A stretch of 64,000 nt of DNA. It comes from Oscillospiraceae bacterium. GTDB taxonomy: Bacteria > Bacillota > Clostridia > Oscillospirales > Oscillospiraceae. Position 1 is the stretch's first letter, and every line of letters begins with the position of its first letter. The notes below the pieces were generated by a model that was not told where the DNA came from, searched no databases, and saw only the letters and a program-made list of their open reading frames with translations. Location: assembly GCA_022846095.1 (NCBI GenBank), contig AP025583.1, forward strand, positions 682,001-746,000, read 5' to 3'. Shown in pieces: positions 38,206 to 47,292 of the stretch. The translations under genes and the position numbers were made by a program.

Positions 38206-41200
38206 TCACTTGATGGTAATGAGCAGTTCGCCGGCCTTGACCGCGCCGCCCTCCTGAATGAGCACCTGGTCCACGGTGCCCGCCATGCGGGCCACCACGC
38301 TGGTCTCCATCTTCATGGCCTCGATGACCGCCAGCACCTGGTTCTCCTCCACGCGCTCGCCCGGCTTCACGTTCACCTTGGACACCATGCCGGGGATGGA
38401 GGCTCCCGCCTGGCTCTTGTCCTCCGGGTCGGCCAGGGTCACCGGGTGGACCTGGCTGACGGCGTTCTTGTCGGGCACCGCCACCTCGCGGCGCATGCCG
38501 TTGAGCTCGAACTGCACGTTGCGGGTGCCGTCCTCGTTCAAATCGCCCAGCCCCAGGTACTTGATGACCAGGGTCTTGCCGTCCTCGATGTTGATCTTGT
38601 TCGTCTCGCCCAGGGCCATGCCGTTAAAGAACACGTGGCTGCCCATGCGCATGATGTAGCCGTACTCCTGCCGGTGGCGGCAGAACTCCTCCACCACCTT
38701 GGGGTAGAGGCACCAGGAGATCACCGTGCGGTCGCTGGTGTCGGGGTAGAACTTCTCCACCTCCCGCCGGGCGGCGTCGAAGTCCACGGGGGGCAGCAGC
38801 TCGCCGGGGCGGCAGGTGATGGGCGCCTCGCCCTTGAGCACCACCCGCTGGAGATCCTCCGGGAAGCCCCAGGCGGGCTGGCCCATCATGCCCTTGAAGT
38901 AGGAGACCACCGAGTCGGGGAAGGTGAGGGCCTCGCCCTTCTCCACCACGTTGGCCGGGGTCAGGTCGTTCTGCACCATGAAGATGGCCATGTCACCCAC
39001 CATCTTGGAGGAGGGGGTCACCTTCACGATGTCGCCCAGCATCCGGTTCACCGCCACGTACATCTCCTTGACCTCCTCGAAGCGGTGGCCCAGGCCCAGG
39101 GAGGCCACCTGGGCGTGGAGGTTGGTGTACTGGCCGCCGGGCATCTCGTAGCGGTAGATGTCGGTGGAGGGGTTCTTGAGCCCGGCCTCGAAGCTGCCGT
39201 AGCGCTCCCGCACGTCGGCCCAGTAGTCGGAGAGCTTCTGCAGGCCGTCCGGGTCCAGCCCCGTGTCCCGCTCCTGGCCCGCCAGGGCGGCGGCCACCGC
39301 GTTCAGGGAGGGCTGGCTGGTGAGGGAGGCCATGGAGTCCACCGCGCAGTCCACGATGTCCACCCCGGCCTCGGCGGCCATCAGCAGGGCGGCCACCTGG
39401 TTGCCCGAGGTGTCGTGAGTGTGCAGGTGGATGGGGATGCCCACCTCCTGCTTGAGGGCGGAGACCAGCTTCTTGGCCGCGTAAGGCTTCAGCAGGCCGG
39501 ACATGTCCTTGATGCACAGCAGGTGCGCGCCCCGGCGCTCCAGCTCCCTGGCCATGTCCACGTAGTACTTGAGGGTGTACTTATCCCGCCTGGGGTCCAG
39601 GATGTCGCCGGTGTAGCAGATGGAGGCCTCGCACAGCTTGCCCTGGTTCAGCACCTCGTCCATGGCCACCTCCATGCCGGGGATCCAGTTGAGGGAGTCG
39701 AAGATGCGGAACACGTCGATGCCGGTCTTGGCGGCCTCCTTCACGAAGGCGCGGATCAGGTTGTCGGGGTAGTTGGTGTAGCCCACCGCATTGGCCCCCC
39801 GCAGCAGCATCTGGAAGGGGATGTTGGGGATCTTCTCCCGCAGCAGCTCCAGCCGCTCCCAGGGGGACTCGTGGAGGAAGCGGTAGGCCACGTCGAAGGT
39901 GGCGCCCCCCCACATCTCCAGGGAGAAGCAGTTGTTGAGGATTTCCGCCGTGCCCCCGGCCCCCAGCAGCATGTCCCGGGTGCGCACCCGGGTGGACAGG
40001 AGGGACTGGTGGGCGTCGCGCATGGTGGTGTCGGTGATGAGCAGGCGCTTCTGCGCCAGCACCCAGTCCCGCACTGCCTCCGGCCCGTCGGCGTCCAGCA
40101 TCTGCTTGAGCCCCGCGCACGCCGGGGGGCTGTTTTGGTAGGGCGGGAAGCGGGGGATGTCCAGCTGGCGGCGCTCGGTGTCCGGGTTGTCCACCTGGAG
40201 CTGGGCGATGTACTTCAAAACCTTGGTGGCCCGGTCCTTGCCGTACTCGATCTCGAAGAGCTCCGGGGTCTCGTCGATGAACTTGGTGTGGCATTTCCCG
40301 GCGCGGAAGGTGGGGTGGTTTAAAATGTTGGTGACAAAGGGAATATTGGTTTTGACGCCCCGCACGTGCTCCTCGCTCACCGCCCGCACCGCCTTGCGGC
40401 ACACCATCTCGAAGGTGTTGTCCCAGGAGGTGACCTTGACCAGGAGGCTGTCGTAGTAGGGGGAGATCTCGGCCCCCGAGTAGGCGTTGCCGCCGTCCAG
40501 GCGCACGCCGAAGCCGCCGCCCGAGCGGTAGGAGGTGATCTTGCCGGTGTCGGGGGCGAAGCTGTTGGAGGGGTCCTCGGTGGTGACCCGGCACTGGATG
40601 GCGTAGCCGTTGAGGCGCACGTCCTCCTGTTTGGCGATGCCGATGGCCGGGTGGGACAGGGCGGCCCCCTCGGCGATGAGGATCTGGGAGCGCACCAGGT
40701 CCACGCCGGTGATCATCTCGGTCACCGTGTGCTCCACCTGGATGCGGGGGTTCATCTCGATAAAGTAGTGGCTGCCGTCCCGGTCCACCAGGAACTCCAC
40801 GGTGCCCGCGGAGACGTAGCCCACGTGCTTGGCCACCTTCACCGCGTCGGCGTAGAGCCGCGCGCGCACCTCCTCCGGCACCGACCAGGCGGGGCCGAAC
40901 TCCACCACCTTCTGGTAGCGGCGCTGGAGGGAGCAGTCGCGCTCGAAGAGGTGGACCACGTTGCCGTACTTGTCGCCCAGGATCTGAATCTCAATGTGCT
41001 TGGGCTCCACCAGGTATTTTTCGATGAAGATGTCCTCGTTGCCGAAGGCCTTCTTGGCCTCGCTCTTCACCAGATTGTAGGCGGGAACGACCTCCTCGGC
41101 CCGGTCGCAGCGGCGCATGCCGCGCCCGCCGCCGCCCCCGGCGGCCTTGAGGATGATGGGGAAGCCGAACTGCTCCGCCTTGGCCAGGGCCTCCTCCCCG

Positions 41201-41643
41201 CTCTTCAGGGGGTGGGAGGAGCCGGGGATGGTGGGCACGCCGCAGGCCCGGGCGATGGACTTGGCGGTGAGCTTGTCGCCCATCTGCTCCAGGATCTTGG
41301 AGGAGGGGCCGATGAAGGTGATGCCCGCCTCCTCGCAGGCCCGGGCGAAGTCGGGGTTCTCGGAGAGGAAGCCGTAGCCGGGGTGGATGGCGTCCACCTG
41401 GCGGCGGCGGGCCAGGTCGATGATGGAGGGGATGTCCAGGTAGGCCCCCAGGGGGCTCTTGTTTTCGCCGATGAGGTAGGCCTCGTCCGCCTTGGTGCGG
41501 AAGAGGGAGAAGGTATCCTCGTTGGAGTACATGGCCACCGTGTGCAATCCCAGGTCGTAACAGGCCCGGAATACCCGGATGGCGATCTCGCCCCGGTTGG
41601 CCACCAGGACTTTGTTGAATTTCTGTTCCGGCAATGCGTTCAC
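38206..41643 (-). CDS. pyc: Pyruvate carboxylase
   Basis: The 1145-residue single-chain enzyme makes oxaloacetate from pyruvate, bicarbonate and ATP. Order: biotin carboxylase with KVLVANRGEIAIRVFRA at the start, the glycine-rich ATP loop KAAGGGGGRGMR near 168 and RDCSLQRRYQK; carboxyltransferase with DTTMRDAHQSLLSTRVRT near 545 and metal-binding HLHTHDTSGN near 740; biotinyl domain with the biotinylated lysine in IEAMKMETSV near 1109. Length is normal. GTG at 41643 is listed; TTG at 41634 has better ribosome spacing from AAAGGGCGG and would shorten it by three residues. A consensus promoter lies just upstream. Confidence 0.96.
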   Translation of the reverse strand: MNALPEQKFNKVLVANRGEIAIRVFRACYDLGLHTVAMYSNEDTFSLFRTKADEAYLIGENKSPLGAYLDIPSIIDLARRRQVDAIHPGYGFLSENPDFARACEEAGITFIGPSSKILEQMGDKLTAKSIARACGVPTIPGSSHPLKSGEEALAKAEQFGFPIILKAAGGGGGRGMRRCDRAEEVVPAYNLVKSEAKKAFGNEDIFIEKYLVEPKHIEIQILGDKYGNVVHLFERDCSLQRRYQKVVEFGPAWSVPEEVRARLYADAVKVAKHVGYVSAGTVEFLVDRDGSHYFIEMNPRIQVEHTVTEMITGVDLVRSQILIAEGAALSHPAIGIAKQEDVRLNGYAIQCRVTTEDPSNSFAPDTGKITSYRSGGGFGVRLDGGNAYSGAEISPYYDSLLVKVTSWDNTFEMVCRKAVRAVSEEHVRGVKTNIPFVTNILNHPTFRAGKCHTKFIDETPELFEIEYGKDRATKVLKYIAQLQVDNPDTERRQLDIPRFPPYQNSPPACAGLKQMLDADGPEAVRDWVLAQKRLLITDTTMRDAHQSLLSTRVRTRDMLLGAGGTAEILNNCFSLEMWGGATFDVAYRFLHESPWERLELLREKIPNIPFQMLLRGANAVGYTNYPDNLIRAFVKEAAKTGIDVFRIFDSLNWIPGMEVAMDEVLNQGKLCEASICYTGDILDPRRDKYTLKYYVDMARELERRGAHLLCIKDMSGLLKPYAAKKLVSALKQEVGIPIHLHTHDTSGNQVAALLMAAEAGVDIVDCAVDSMASLTSQPSLNAVAAALAGQERDTGLDPDGLQKLSDYWADVRERYGSFEAGLKNPSTDIYRYEMPGGQYTNLHAQVASLGLGHRFEEVKEMYVAVNRMLGDIVKVTPSSKMVGDMAIFMVQNDLTPANVVEKGEALTFPDSVVSYFKGMMGQPAWGFPEDLQRVVLKGEAPITCRPGELLPPVDFDAARREVEKFYPDTSDRTVISWCLYPKVVEEFCRHRQEYGYIMRMGSHVFFNGMALGETNKINIEDGKTLVIKYLGLGDLNEDGTRNVQFELNGMRREVAVPDKNAVSQVHPVTLADPEDKSQAGASIPGMVSKVNVKPGERVEENQVLAVIEAMKMETSVVARMAGTVDQVLIQEGGAVKAGELLITIK

Positions 41644-41675
41644 CCGCCCTTTCCAGCGTTTTTCGTCTAAGCTCC

Positions 41676-41704
41676 ATTATAGATGAACCGGGAGGTTTTT
41701 GCAA
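41676..41704 (-). promoter_or_regulatory. pyc: Promoter of pyc
   Basis: On the minus strand TTGCAA (41704-41699), 17-base spacer, TATAAT (41681-41676), ending about 33 bases before the start codon. Confidence 0.85.
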
Positions 41705-41811
41705 TCCATTCCACTTTGTATTGCAAAATACGGCATGTAGCACAGGAAAGCCCCCCGTTCCGGGCGGGGCCTTGGCGGAAAACACAATAGTCCGCCGTGG
41801 GCGCACATGGC

Positions 41812-41840
41812 TTGCCGGGACGGGCGGTTTGTGGTACACT
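41812..41840 (+). promoter_or_regulatory. recG: Promoter of recG
   Basis: TTGCCG (41812-41817), 17-base spacer, TACACT (41835-41840), 29 bases before the recG start. The pyc and recG promoters are divergent, about 108 bases apart between their -35 boxes. Confidence 0.75.
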
Positions 41841-41869
41841 GGGACAAACACGCAGGGAGGGGGAGGCGC

Positions 41870-44044
41870 ATGGCGCTGGACTTAAAGTCGGGCGTGCGGG
41901 AGCTGCCCGGCATCGGGGAGGCCAGGGCCAAGGCCCTGGAGAAGCTGGGCCTTGCCACGGTGGACGACCTGCTCCACTACTTCCCCCGCCAGTATGAGGA
42001 CCGCCGCAGCGGCACCACCATCGCCCGCGCCCCCGAGGGGGAGCCGGTGTGCATCGCGGCCATGGTGGCCGAGACCCCCCGCCTCTCCCGCATCCGCAAG
42101 GGCCTGGAGCTCACCCGGGCCAAGGTGGTGGACGCCACCGGGGCCATGACGGTGACCTTTTTCAACCAGAGCTACGTGAAGGACGCCCTCCGCCCCGGGG
42201 AGAGCTACATCTTCTACGGGAAGGTGGAGGGGGGCGGCGCCCGCCGCCAGATGACCAACCCGGTGTTCGAGCGGGAGAGTGCCGCCCGCTTCACCGGGCG
42301 CATCATGCCGGTCTACCCCCTGACCCACGGCGTGTCCAACAACCTGCTGGCCGGGCTGACCCTGCGCTGCGTGGAGGAGTGCGCCGGCGCGGTGCCCGAG
42401 GTCCTGCCCGCCGGGGTCCGCCGCGCCCACGCCCTGGCGGCGGCGGAGTACGCCTACCGCAACATCCACTTCCCGGAGGACGAGCAGGCGCTGGAGGTGG
42501 CCCGGCGGCGGCTGATCTTCGAGGAGCTGTTCTACTTCGCCTGCGGCCTGGCCCTGCTGCGGGGCAGGCGGGAGGCGGGGGAGGGCCCCGCCTTCTCCCC
42601 CGCGCCCGCCGGGGACTTCGAGGCCCTGCTGCCCTTTTCCCTCACCGGCGCCCAGCGGCGGTGCGTGGAGGAGGCGTGGCGGGACCTGGCCTCCGGCAGG
42701 CCCATGAACCGCCTGGTGCAGGGGGACGTGGGCTCGGGCAAAACGGCGGTGGCCGCCGCCTGCGCCTGGCTGGCCTTCCGCTCCGGCTGGCAGAGCGCCC
42801 TGATGGCCCCCACCGAGATCCTGGCCGAGCAGCACTACCGCTCCCTCTCCGCGATGCTGGCCCCCGCCGGGCTGCGGGTGGGGCTGCTGACGGGCAGCAA
42901 AAAGGCGGCGGAGAAGCGGCAGATCCGCGCCGCCCTGGCCGCCGGGGAGATAGACCTCTTGGTGGGCACCCACGCCATCCTCTCCGAGGGGGTGGAGTTC
43001 AGCCGCCTGGGGCTGGTGGTCACCGACGAGCAGCACCGCTTCGGCGTGGCCCAGCGGGCGGCGCTGTCCGAGAAGGCGGTAAGGGACCCGTCGCAGACGG
43101 GACGCCGCTCGTGCGGCGCAGGCGGGGGGGATTCACTTCCCCCCGCCGAAAATCAAATGGAAGGGGTCCCCACGGCGGCCCGCCGCCGTGGGGGATTCAC
43201 GCCCCACGTGCTGGTCATGTCGGCCACCCCCATCCCCCGCACCCTGGCCCTCATCATCTACGGGGATCTGGACGTGAGCGTCATCGACGAGCTGCCCCCC
43301 GGCCGCTCCCCGGTGGAGACCTTCGTGGTGGGGGAGGACAAGCGCGGGCGGATGTACAACTTCGTGCGCAGACTGGTGGGGGAGGGCCGTCAGGCCTATA
43401 TCGTCTGCCCCATGGTGGGGGAGGGCGAGGAGGAGGCCGCCGGCCTGAAGGCGGTCACCGAGTACGCCGCCGAGCTCCAGCAGAAGATTTTCCCGGACCT
43501 GCGGGTGGCCTTCGTCCACGGCAAGCTGAAGCCGAGGGAGAAGGAGGCCGTCATGGCCGCCTTCGCGGCGGGGGAGAGCGACGTGCTGGTGTCCACCACC
43601 GTCATCGAGGTGGGGGTGGACGTGCCCAACGCGGCCCTCATGGTGGTGGAGAACGCCGAGCGCTTCGGCCTCAGCCAGCTCCACCAGCTCCGGGGCCGGG
43701 TGGGCCGGGGGGAGCACCAGTCCTACTGCGTGCTCATGGCCGGGCAGGCCGCCCCGGAGAGCCGGGCGCGGCTCAAGGTGCTCTCCTCCACCAACGACGG
43801 CTTCAAGATCTCGGAGGAGGATTTGAAGCTGCGGGGCCCCGGCGATTTCTTCGGCTCCCGCCAGCACGGGCTGCCCCAGCTGGGAATCGCGGATCTGGCG
43901 GGGGACATGCGGGTGCTCAAGGAGGCCCAGGGGGCGGCGGAGGCGCTGCTGCTGGAGGACCCCGGCCTGACAAAGCGGTCCCACCGGCCGCTGCTGGCCC
44001 GGGTGAGGAAGCTCTTTGCGGACAACCCCGATATTTTTAATTGA
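41870..44044 (+). CDS. recG: ATP-dependent DNA helicase RecG with a 40-residue insertion
   Basis: The 724-residue helicase reverses stalled replication forks and processes recombination junctions. It has the wedge/OB domain, Walker A GDVGSGKT near residue 286, motif II DEQH near 385, motif III SATPIPRTLALI near 451, STTVIEVGVDVPNA and QLRGRVGRG. Family members are about 680 residues; the extra length is a segment at about residues 404-443, between DEQHRFGVAQRAALSEK and PHVLVMSATP. It is encoded by a palindromic repeat of the kind found in the phage-like element and keeps the frame open. The loop lies between motifs II and III, so activity may be retained. ATG at 41870 follows GGGAGGGGGAGG. 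Confidence 0.94.
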   Translation: MALDLKSGVRELPGIGEARAKALEKLGLATVDDLLHYFPRQYEDRRSGTTIARAPEGEPVCIAAMVAETPRLSRIRKGLELTRAKVVDATGAMTVTFFNQSYVKDALRPGESYIFYGKVEGGGARRQMTNPVFERESAARFTGRIMPVYPLTHGVSNNLLAGLTLRCVEECAGAVPEVLPAGVRRAHALAAAEYAYRNIHFPEDEQALEVARRRLIFEELFYFACGLALLRGRREAGEGPAFSPAPAGDFEALLPFSLTGAQRRCVEEAWRDLASGRPMNRLVQGDVGSGKTAVAAACAWLAFRSGWQSALMAPTEILAEQHYRSLSAMLAPAGLRVGLLTGSKKAAEKRQIRAALAAGEIDLLVGTHAILSEGVEFSRLGLVVTDEQHRFGVAQRAALSEKAVRDPSQTGRRSCGAGGGDSLPPAENQMEGVPTAARRRGGFTPHVLVMSATPIPRTLALIIYGDLDVSVIDELPPGRSPVETFVVGEDKRGRMYNFVRRLVGEGRQAYIVCPMVGEGEEEAAGLKAVTEYAAELQQKIFPDLRVAFVHGKLKPREKEAVMAAFAAGESDVLVSTTVIEVGVDVPNAALMVVENAERFGLSQLHQLRGRVGRGEHQSYCVLMAGQAAPESRARLKVLSSTNDGFKISEEDLKLRGPGDFFGSRQHGLPQLGIADLAGDMRVLKEAQGAAEALLLEDPGLTKRSHRPLLARVRKLFADNPDIFN
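43080..43200 (+). repeat. Family D-type repeat inserted in frame in recG
   Basis: About 120 bases rich in hairpins (GACGGGACGCC, GGCGGGGGGATTCACTTCCC with its complement, AAGGGGTCCCC, GGCGGCCCGCCGCC). The order GGGG-ATTCACTT-CCCC, a short A-rich stretch, then GGGGTCCCC matches the repeats at 15619 and 17189. Its length is a multiple of three to within the uncertainty of the ends, and it contains no stop in the recG frame. Confidence 0.8.
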
Positions 44045-44063
44045 TTTAGGAGTTTTTGATAAA

Positions 44064-44513
44064 ATGCTGTTGATTCGTGATATGACCCCTGCCGACGAAC
44101 AGACCGTGATGGACATGGTGGACGTGTTCTACCACAGCCCCGCCGTGGAGCACCCCGTGGAGCGGGACGTGCTGCTGCGCTCCTTCCGCGCCGCGGCCGA
44201 CCCCGGGGAGCCGCTGCTGCGGGGTCTGCTGCTGGAGGAGGACGGGGCGGCGGTGGGCTACTGCTACCTGACCGGGTGCTACTCCGCCGAGGCGGGGGGC
44301 AGGCAGATCATCGTGGAGGAGCTCTACCTGGACGAGGGCTGCCGGGGCAAGGGGTACGGCACCCGGGTGTTCCGGTGGATCATCGACGCCTACCCGGAGC
44401 ACGTCCGCTTCCGCCTGGAGGTGAGCGGGGCCAACCGCGCCGCCGCCCGGCTCTATGAGCGGCTGGGCTTCCGGTACCTGGAGTACGGACAGATGGTATT
44501 CGACCGAACTTAA
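44064..44513 (+). CDS. GNAT-family N-acetyltransferase
   Basis: The 149-residue protein has the GNAT fold: RDMTPADEQTVMDMV at the start, a central strand VGYCYLTGCY, the acetyl-CoA pyrophosphate loop EGCRGKGYGTRVFRW near residue 93 and GANRAAARLYERLGFR at the end. The acceptor is unknown. ATG at 44064 is chosen, with AGGAG 12 bases upstream; the frame from 44016 overlaps the recG end. It is 19 bases behind recG and probably cotranscribed. Confidence 0.9.
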   Translation: MLLIRDMTPADEQTVMDMVDVFYHSPAVEHPVERDVLLRSFRAAADPGEPLLRGLLLEEDGAAVGYCYLTGCYSAEAGGRQIIVEELYLDEGCRGKGYGTRVFRWIIDAYPEHVRFRLEVSGANRAAARLYERLGFRYLEYGQMVFDRT

Positions 44514-44533
44514 AAAGAGAAAGGTTGATTGTT

Positions 44534-44938
44534 ATGACGAGAAGCGAACAGGCCCAGGCCCTGCGGGACAGCAAGGAGCCCCACTACAACTGCTGCCAGT
44601 CGGTGCTGATCCCCTTCTGCGAGCGGTGCGGCATCAGCGAGGAGGCCGCCCTCAGGATGGGGGAGAACTTCGGCTCCGGGATGCGCCACGGCGGCACCTG
44701 CGGGGCCATCTCCGGGGCGCTGATGGCCCTGGGGCTGGCGGGCAAGGGCGCGCCCGAGACGAAGCTGTTTATCAAGCAGTTCCGGGAGGCCTTCGGCCGG
44801 ACCACCTGCGACGAGCTGCTGGCCCAAAACGACGGCGCCGGCGTGCCCCGCAAGCAGGGCTGCGACGGCATGGTGGTCTGGGCCGTGGAAGAGGTGGAAC
44901 GGCTGCTGGACTGGCACAATCAGAGCCACGGCCAGTAA
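44534..44938 (+). CDS. C_GCAxxG_C_C family protein
   Basis: The 134-residue product carries the family signature: YNCCQSVLIPF, then FGSGMRHGGTCGAISGALMALG and a late cysteine in RTTCDELL and RKQGCDG. Proteins of this family are widespread in anaerobes, may hold a redox cofactor or metal through the conserved cysteines, and sit near redox or transport genes; no reaction is established. ATG at 44534 follows AAAGAGAAAGG; a TTG at 44525 would add three residues. It follows the GNAT gene after 20 bases. Confidence 0.88.
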   Translation: MTRSEQAQALRDSKEPHYNCCQSVLIPFCERCGISEEAALRMGENFGSGMRHGGTCGAISGALMALGLAGKGAPETKLFIKQFREAFGRTTCDELLAQNDGAGVPRKQGCDGMVVWAVEEVERLLDWHNQSHGQ

Positions 44939-45240
44939 GTGCGCTAAACGCCCCGCAATTGATTGGAGGCCCGGCCTCCGGCGGCGGGATTCTTTGTTTG
45001 CAAAGAACCCCGGGAAGAAACAACCAGGGGCTTCGGCCCCTGGACCCGGGGCCCCGCGGCGGTGCGGTTCAGGTAACCTGCAGGACTTGGCAGCGCTCAG
45101 GGCTCGGTTCTGTCTGGCACTTGAGGCGAATAGGGCTGCCGCCCCTGCGGCACATGACCCGCCCAGACTTGAAAGTAGCTGCTATTTAAGGAGTGCCAAA
45201 TAAGCCGCACGTACTGCCATGCCCCGTACAGCGCTTGGCA
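44939..45240. other. Gene-free region with hairpins
   Basis: No credible gene. GAGGCCCGGCCTC, TTCTTTGTTTGCAAAGAA and CCAGGGGCTTCGGCCCCTGG are consecutive perfect or near-perfect hairpins (about 44965-45042), the second and third possibly ending transcription from the plus side. The rest shows no signal. Confidence 0.6.
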
Positions 45241-45270
45241 TTGTAGGGGCCGATGCCTACATCGGCCCGT
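45241..45270 (-). repeat. Palindromic repeat, family B (inverted)
   Basis: GTAGGGGCCGATGCCTACATCGGCCC, the reverse of the copies at 13871 and 28889. Confidence 0.8.
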
Positions 45271-45280
45271 GGGTACCTCC

Positions 45281-45320
45281 GTCATTGCGAGGAGGCCCAA
45301 CGGGCCGAGGCGGCAATCCG
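45281..45320 (-). repeat. REP-like repeat, family A (inverted)
   Basis: GTCATTGCGAGGAGGCCC with GGGCCGAGGCGGCAATCCG, opposite in orientation to the copies at 7985 and 38124. Confidence 0.85.
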
Positions 45321-45412
45321 TAAAAAACGAACGAAAGGGCCCCGGACAATAGCCGGAGGCCCGTAACCTAGTTTTGTAAGATTCAAGAGATGCAGCGTGA
45401 TGGTGTAAACTG

Positions 45413-47095
45413 TCACGCTGCTTTTCTCTGCCTTTCGGCAACGATGTGGGAGGTGGTAAGCTCGCCCACGAAGGTGTAGTAGATGTCCACCTGCTGCCTG
45501 CGGTGGCCGCTGGACTTGTCGGGCACGTGGACCACAATCTTCTCAATCAGGTCCCGGAGCATCCCCGGCGTCAGTTCCTCGAAGTCGGTGTACTTTTTGA
45601 CCGCTTTCAAAAAGCTGGCAATGTTCACCGTCTTGCCGTCCGCCTCTTGAATAGCCGTCAGGAGCTGCGGCACCTCGGCTTTCAAGGTGTGCTGCTCCTT
45701 CTCGTAGCCATCCGAAAGGATTTTGAAACGCTCGTCAGAGAGCTTGCCAATGATGTTGTCCTCGTAGAGCCGCTTGATGATGCCGTCTAGCTCGGCAATC
45801 CGCTTTTCCTTGAGGCCCAGCGCCTTTTTCATTTCGCCCAGGCCCCGGCGCTGCTCCTCCATCGTGCGGCTGGCGATCTGACGGACAAATTCGGCCTCGT
45901 GGTCCTTCACCATCGCCGCCACCTGCCGCAGGTTTTCCCGGACCAGCTCCTCCAGCACCACCACCCGTATGTAATGACGGGTACAGGGATTGATGCGGCT
46001 TTGAGCGTTGGCGCAGATGAAACACTCCTGCTCCTTGGTCCAGGTCGAGCTGCGGCATTGGTGCATCCGGGCCCCACAGTCGGCGCAGAACACCAGCCCG
46101 GAGAACAGCCCCATCTCGCCCAGCTTGGTCGGCCTGCGCCGCTGCTGGCGGAGTACCTGCACCCGGTTAAAGGCGTCCTGGTCGATGATGGCCTCGTGGG
46201 TGTTCTCAATCACCATCTGCTGATCCTCGGGGATGTCGATGCGCTTCTTGGACTTGTAGGACTTGGTGGTGCATTTGAAGTTGACCGTGTGCCCCAGGTA
46301 CTCCTTTCTGGCCAGAATTTTGGCAACGGAGTTGGGAGCCCATTTGCAAAGCGCGTCCGGGTAGTAGTGCTGCTTGCGCTTGGTCCGCTGGGCCTCGATG
46401 GTGCCCGGCGTGGGGATGTTGCCTTTCTCGGTCAGGATGCGGGCGATCTGCGTGGGGCCGTACCCTTGCAAGCACAGGTCGAAAATCAGCTTGACCGTGG
46501 GGGCCGTCTCCGGGTCCAACACCAGCTTGCCATCCTCGCCTTTCAGGTAACCGTAGGGGATTTGGGTCGCTACCCGCTGCCCGGACATCCCCTTCATCCG
46601 CTTGACCGCCCGCTGTTTCTTGGAACAGTCGCGGGCGTACCACTCGTTAAAGAGATTGCGGAAGGGGGTCAGCTCGTTGTCGCCCTTCTGGCTGTCCACC
46701 CCGTCGCTGATGGCGATGAAGTGAACGTCGTGCTCCTGGAAGAAAACCTCGGTAAATATTCCAACTTGCAGATAGTCACGGCCCAGGCGGGACATATCCT
46801 TGATGATGACTCGCTTGACCTCTCCAGCCTCAATGTCGGCAATCATGCGCTTGAAGTCGGGCCGCTCGAAGTTGGTGCCGCTGTACCCGTCGTCCACATA
46901 GACGCGGACGTTGGTGTAGCCATTGGCCTTGCAGTAGGCCAGGAGCATTTCCTTCTGGTGCTGGATGCTGTTGCTGTCCTCGTCCCCGCCATTGGGATCA
47001 TCCACCGAGAGGCGGCAGTACAGGGCGGTGATAGCGTCGTTGCTCAACACATTCCGATAGTTCAATCCTGATTGCAGTTTGGCTGTCTGGTTCAT
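45413..47095 (-). CDS. Large serine recombinase of transposon type
   Basis: The 560-residue protein has an N-terminal resolvase domain with the catalytic serine in ALYCRLSVDD near residue 26 and the arginine-bearing IKDMSRLGRDYLQVG near 98. A recombinase domain follows (IPYGYLKGEDGKLVLD), then a zinc ribbon (VFCADCGARM with CFICAN), and a long C-terminal coiled coil (MEEQRRGLGEMKKALGLKEK) and DUF4368-like end. Such enzymes excise and integrate Tn4451-like and similar elements. ATG at 47095 follows GGAAGGCAAAAG; the longer upstream frame lacks a ribosome site. A 9-bp hairpin overlaps its 3' end (45392-45421). All key motifs look intact. Confidence 0.92.
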   Translation of the reverse strand: MNQTAKLQSGLNYRNVLSNDAITALYCRLSVDDPNGGDEDSNSIQHQKEMLLAYCKANGYTNVRVYVDDGYSGTNFERPDFKRMIADIEAGEVKRVIIKDMSRLGRDYLQVGIFTEVFFQEHDVHFIAISDGVDSQKGDNELTPFRNLFNEWYARDCSKKQRAVKRMKGMSGQRVATQIPYGYLKGEDGKLVLDPETAPTVKLIFDLCLQGYGPTQIARILTEKGNIPTPGTIEAQRTKRKQHYYPDALCKWAPNSVAKILARKEYLGHTVNFKCTTKSYKSKKRIDIPEDQQMVIENTHEAIIDQDAFNRVQVLRQQRRRPTKLGEMGLFSGLVFCADCGARMHQCRSSTWTKEQECFICANAQSRINPCTRHYIRVVVLEELVRENLRQVAAMVKDHEAEFVRQIASRTMEEQRRGLGEMKKALGLKEKRIAELDGIIKRLYEDNIIGKLSDERFKILSDGYEKEQHTLKAEVPQLLTAIQEADGKTVNIASFLKAVKKYTDFEELTPGMLRDLIEKIVVHVPDKSSGHRRQQVDIYYTFVGELTTSHIVAERQRKAA

Positions 47096-47292
47096 CTTTT
47101 GCCTTCCTTTCCGACAGCCGAATGAATGATTGGGTATGAGATGATGATACCATATCCAGGCCACCATGAAAAGTCGCTTTTGCAAATTAAAGCGTTAAAT
47201 TTTTAGGAATTGACTTGAAATAGAATAGACAAGCAGCTATCATAAATTTAGCAAGCTAAAGCGAGAAAGTGAAAGAAAAAGGAGTGCCTAAT

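Noticed and set aside
38131-40323. A 730-codon plus-strand frame opposite pyruvate carboxylase
   Set aside because: Its translation is His/Val/Gly-rich and it starts inside a REP sequence; pyc has full motifs on the other strand.
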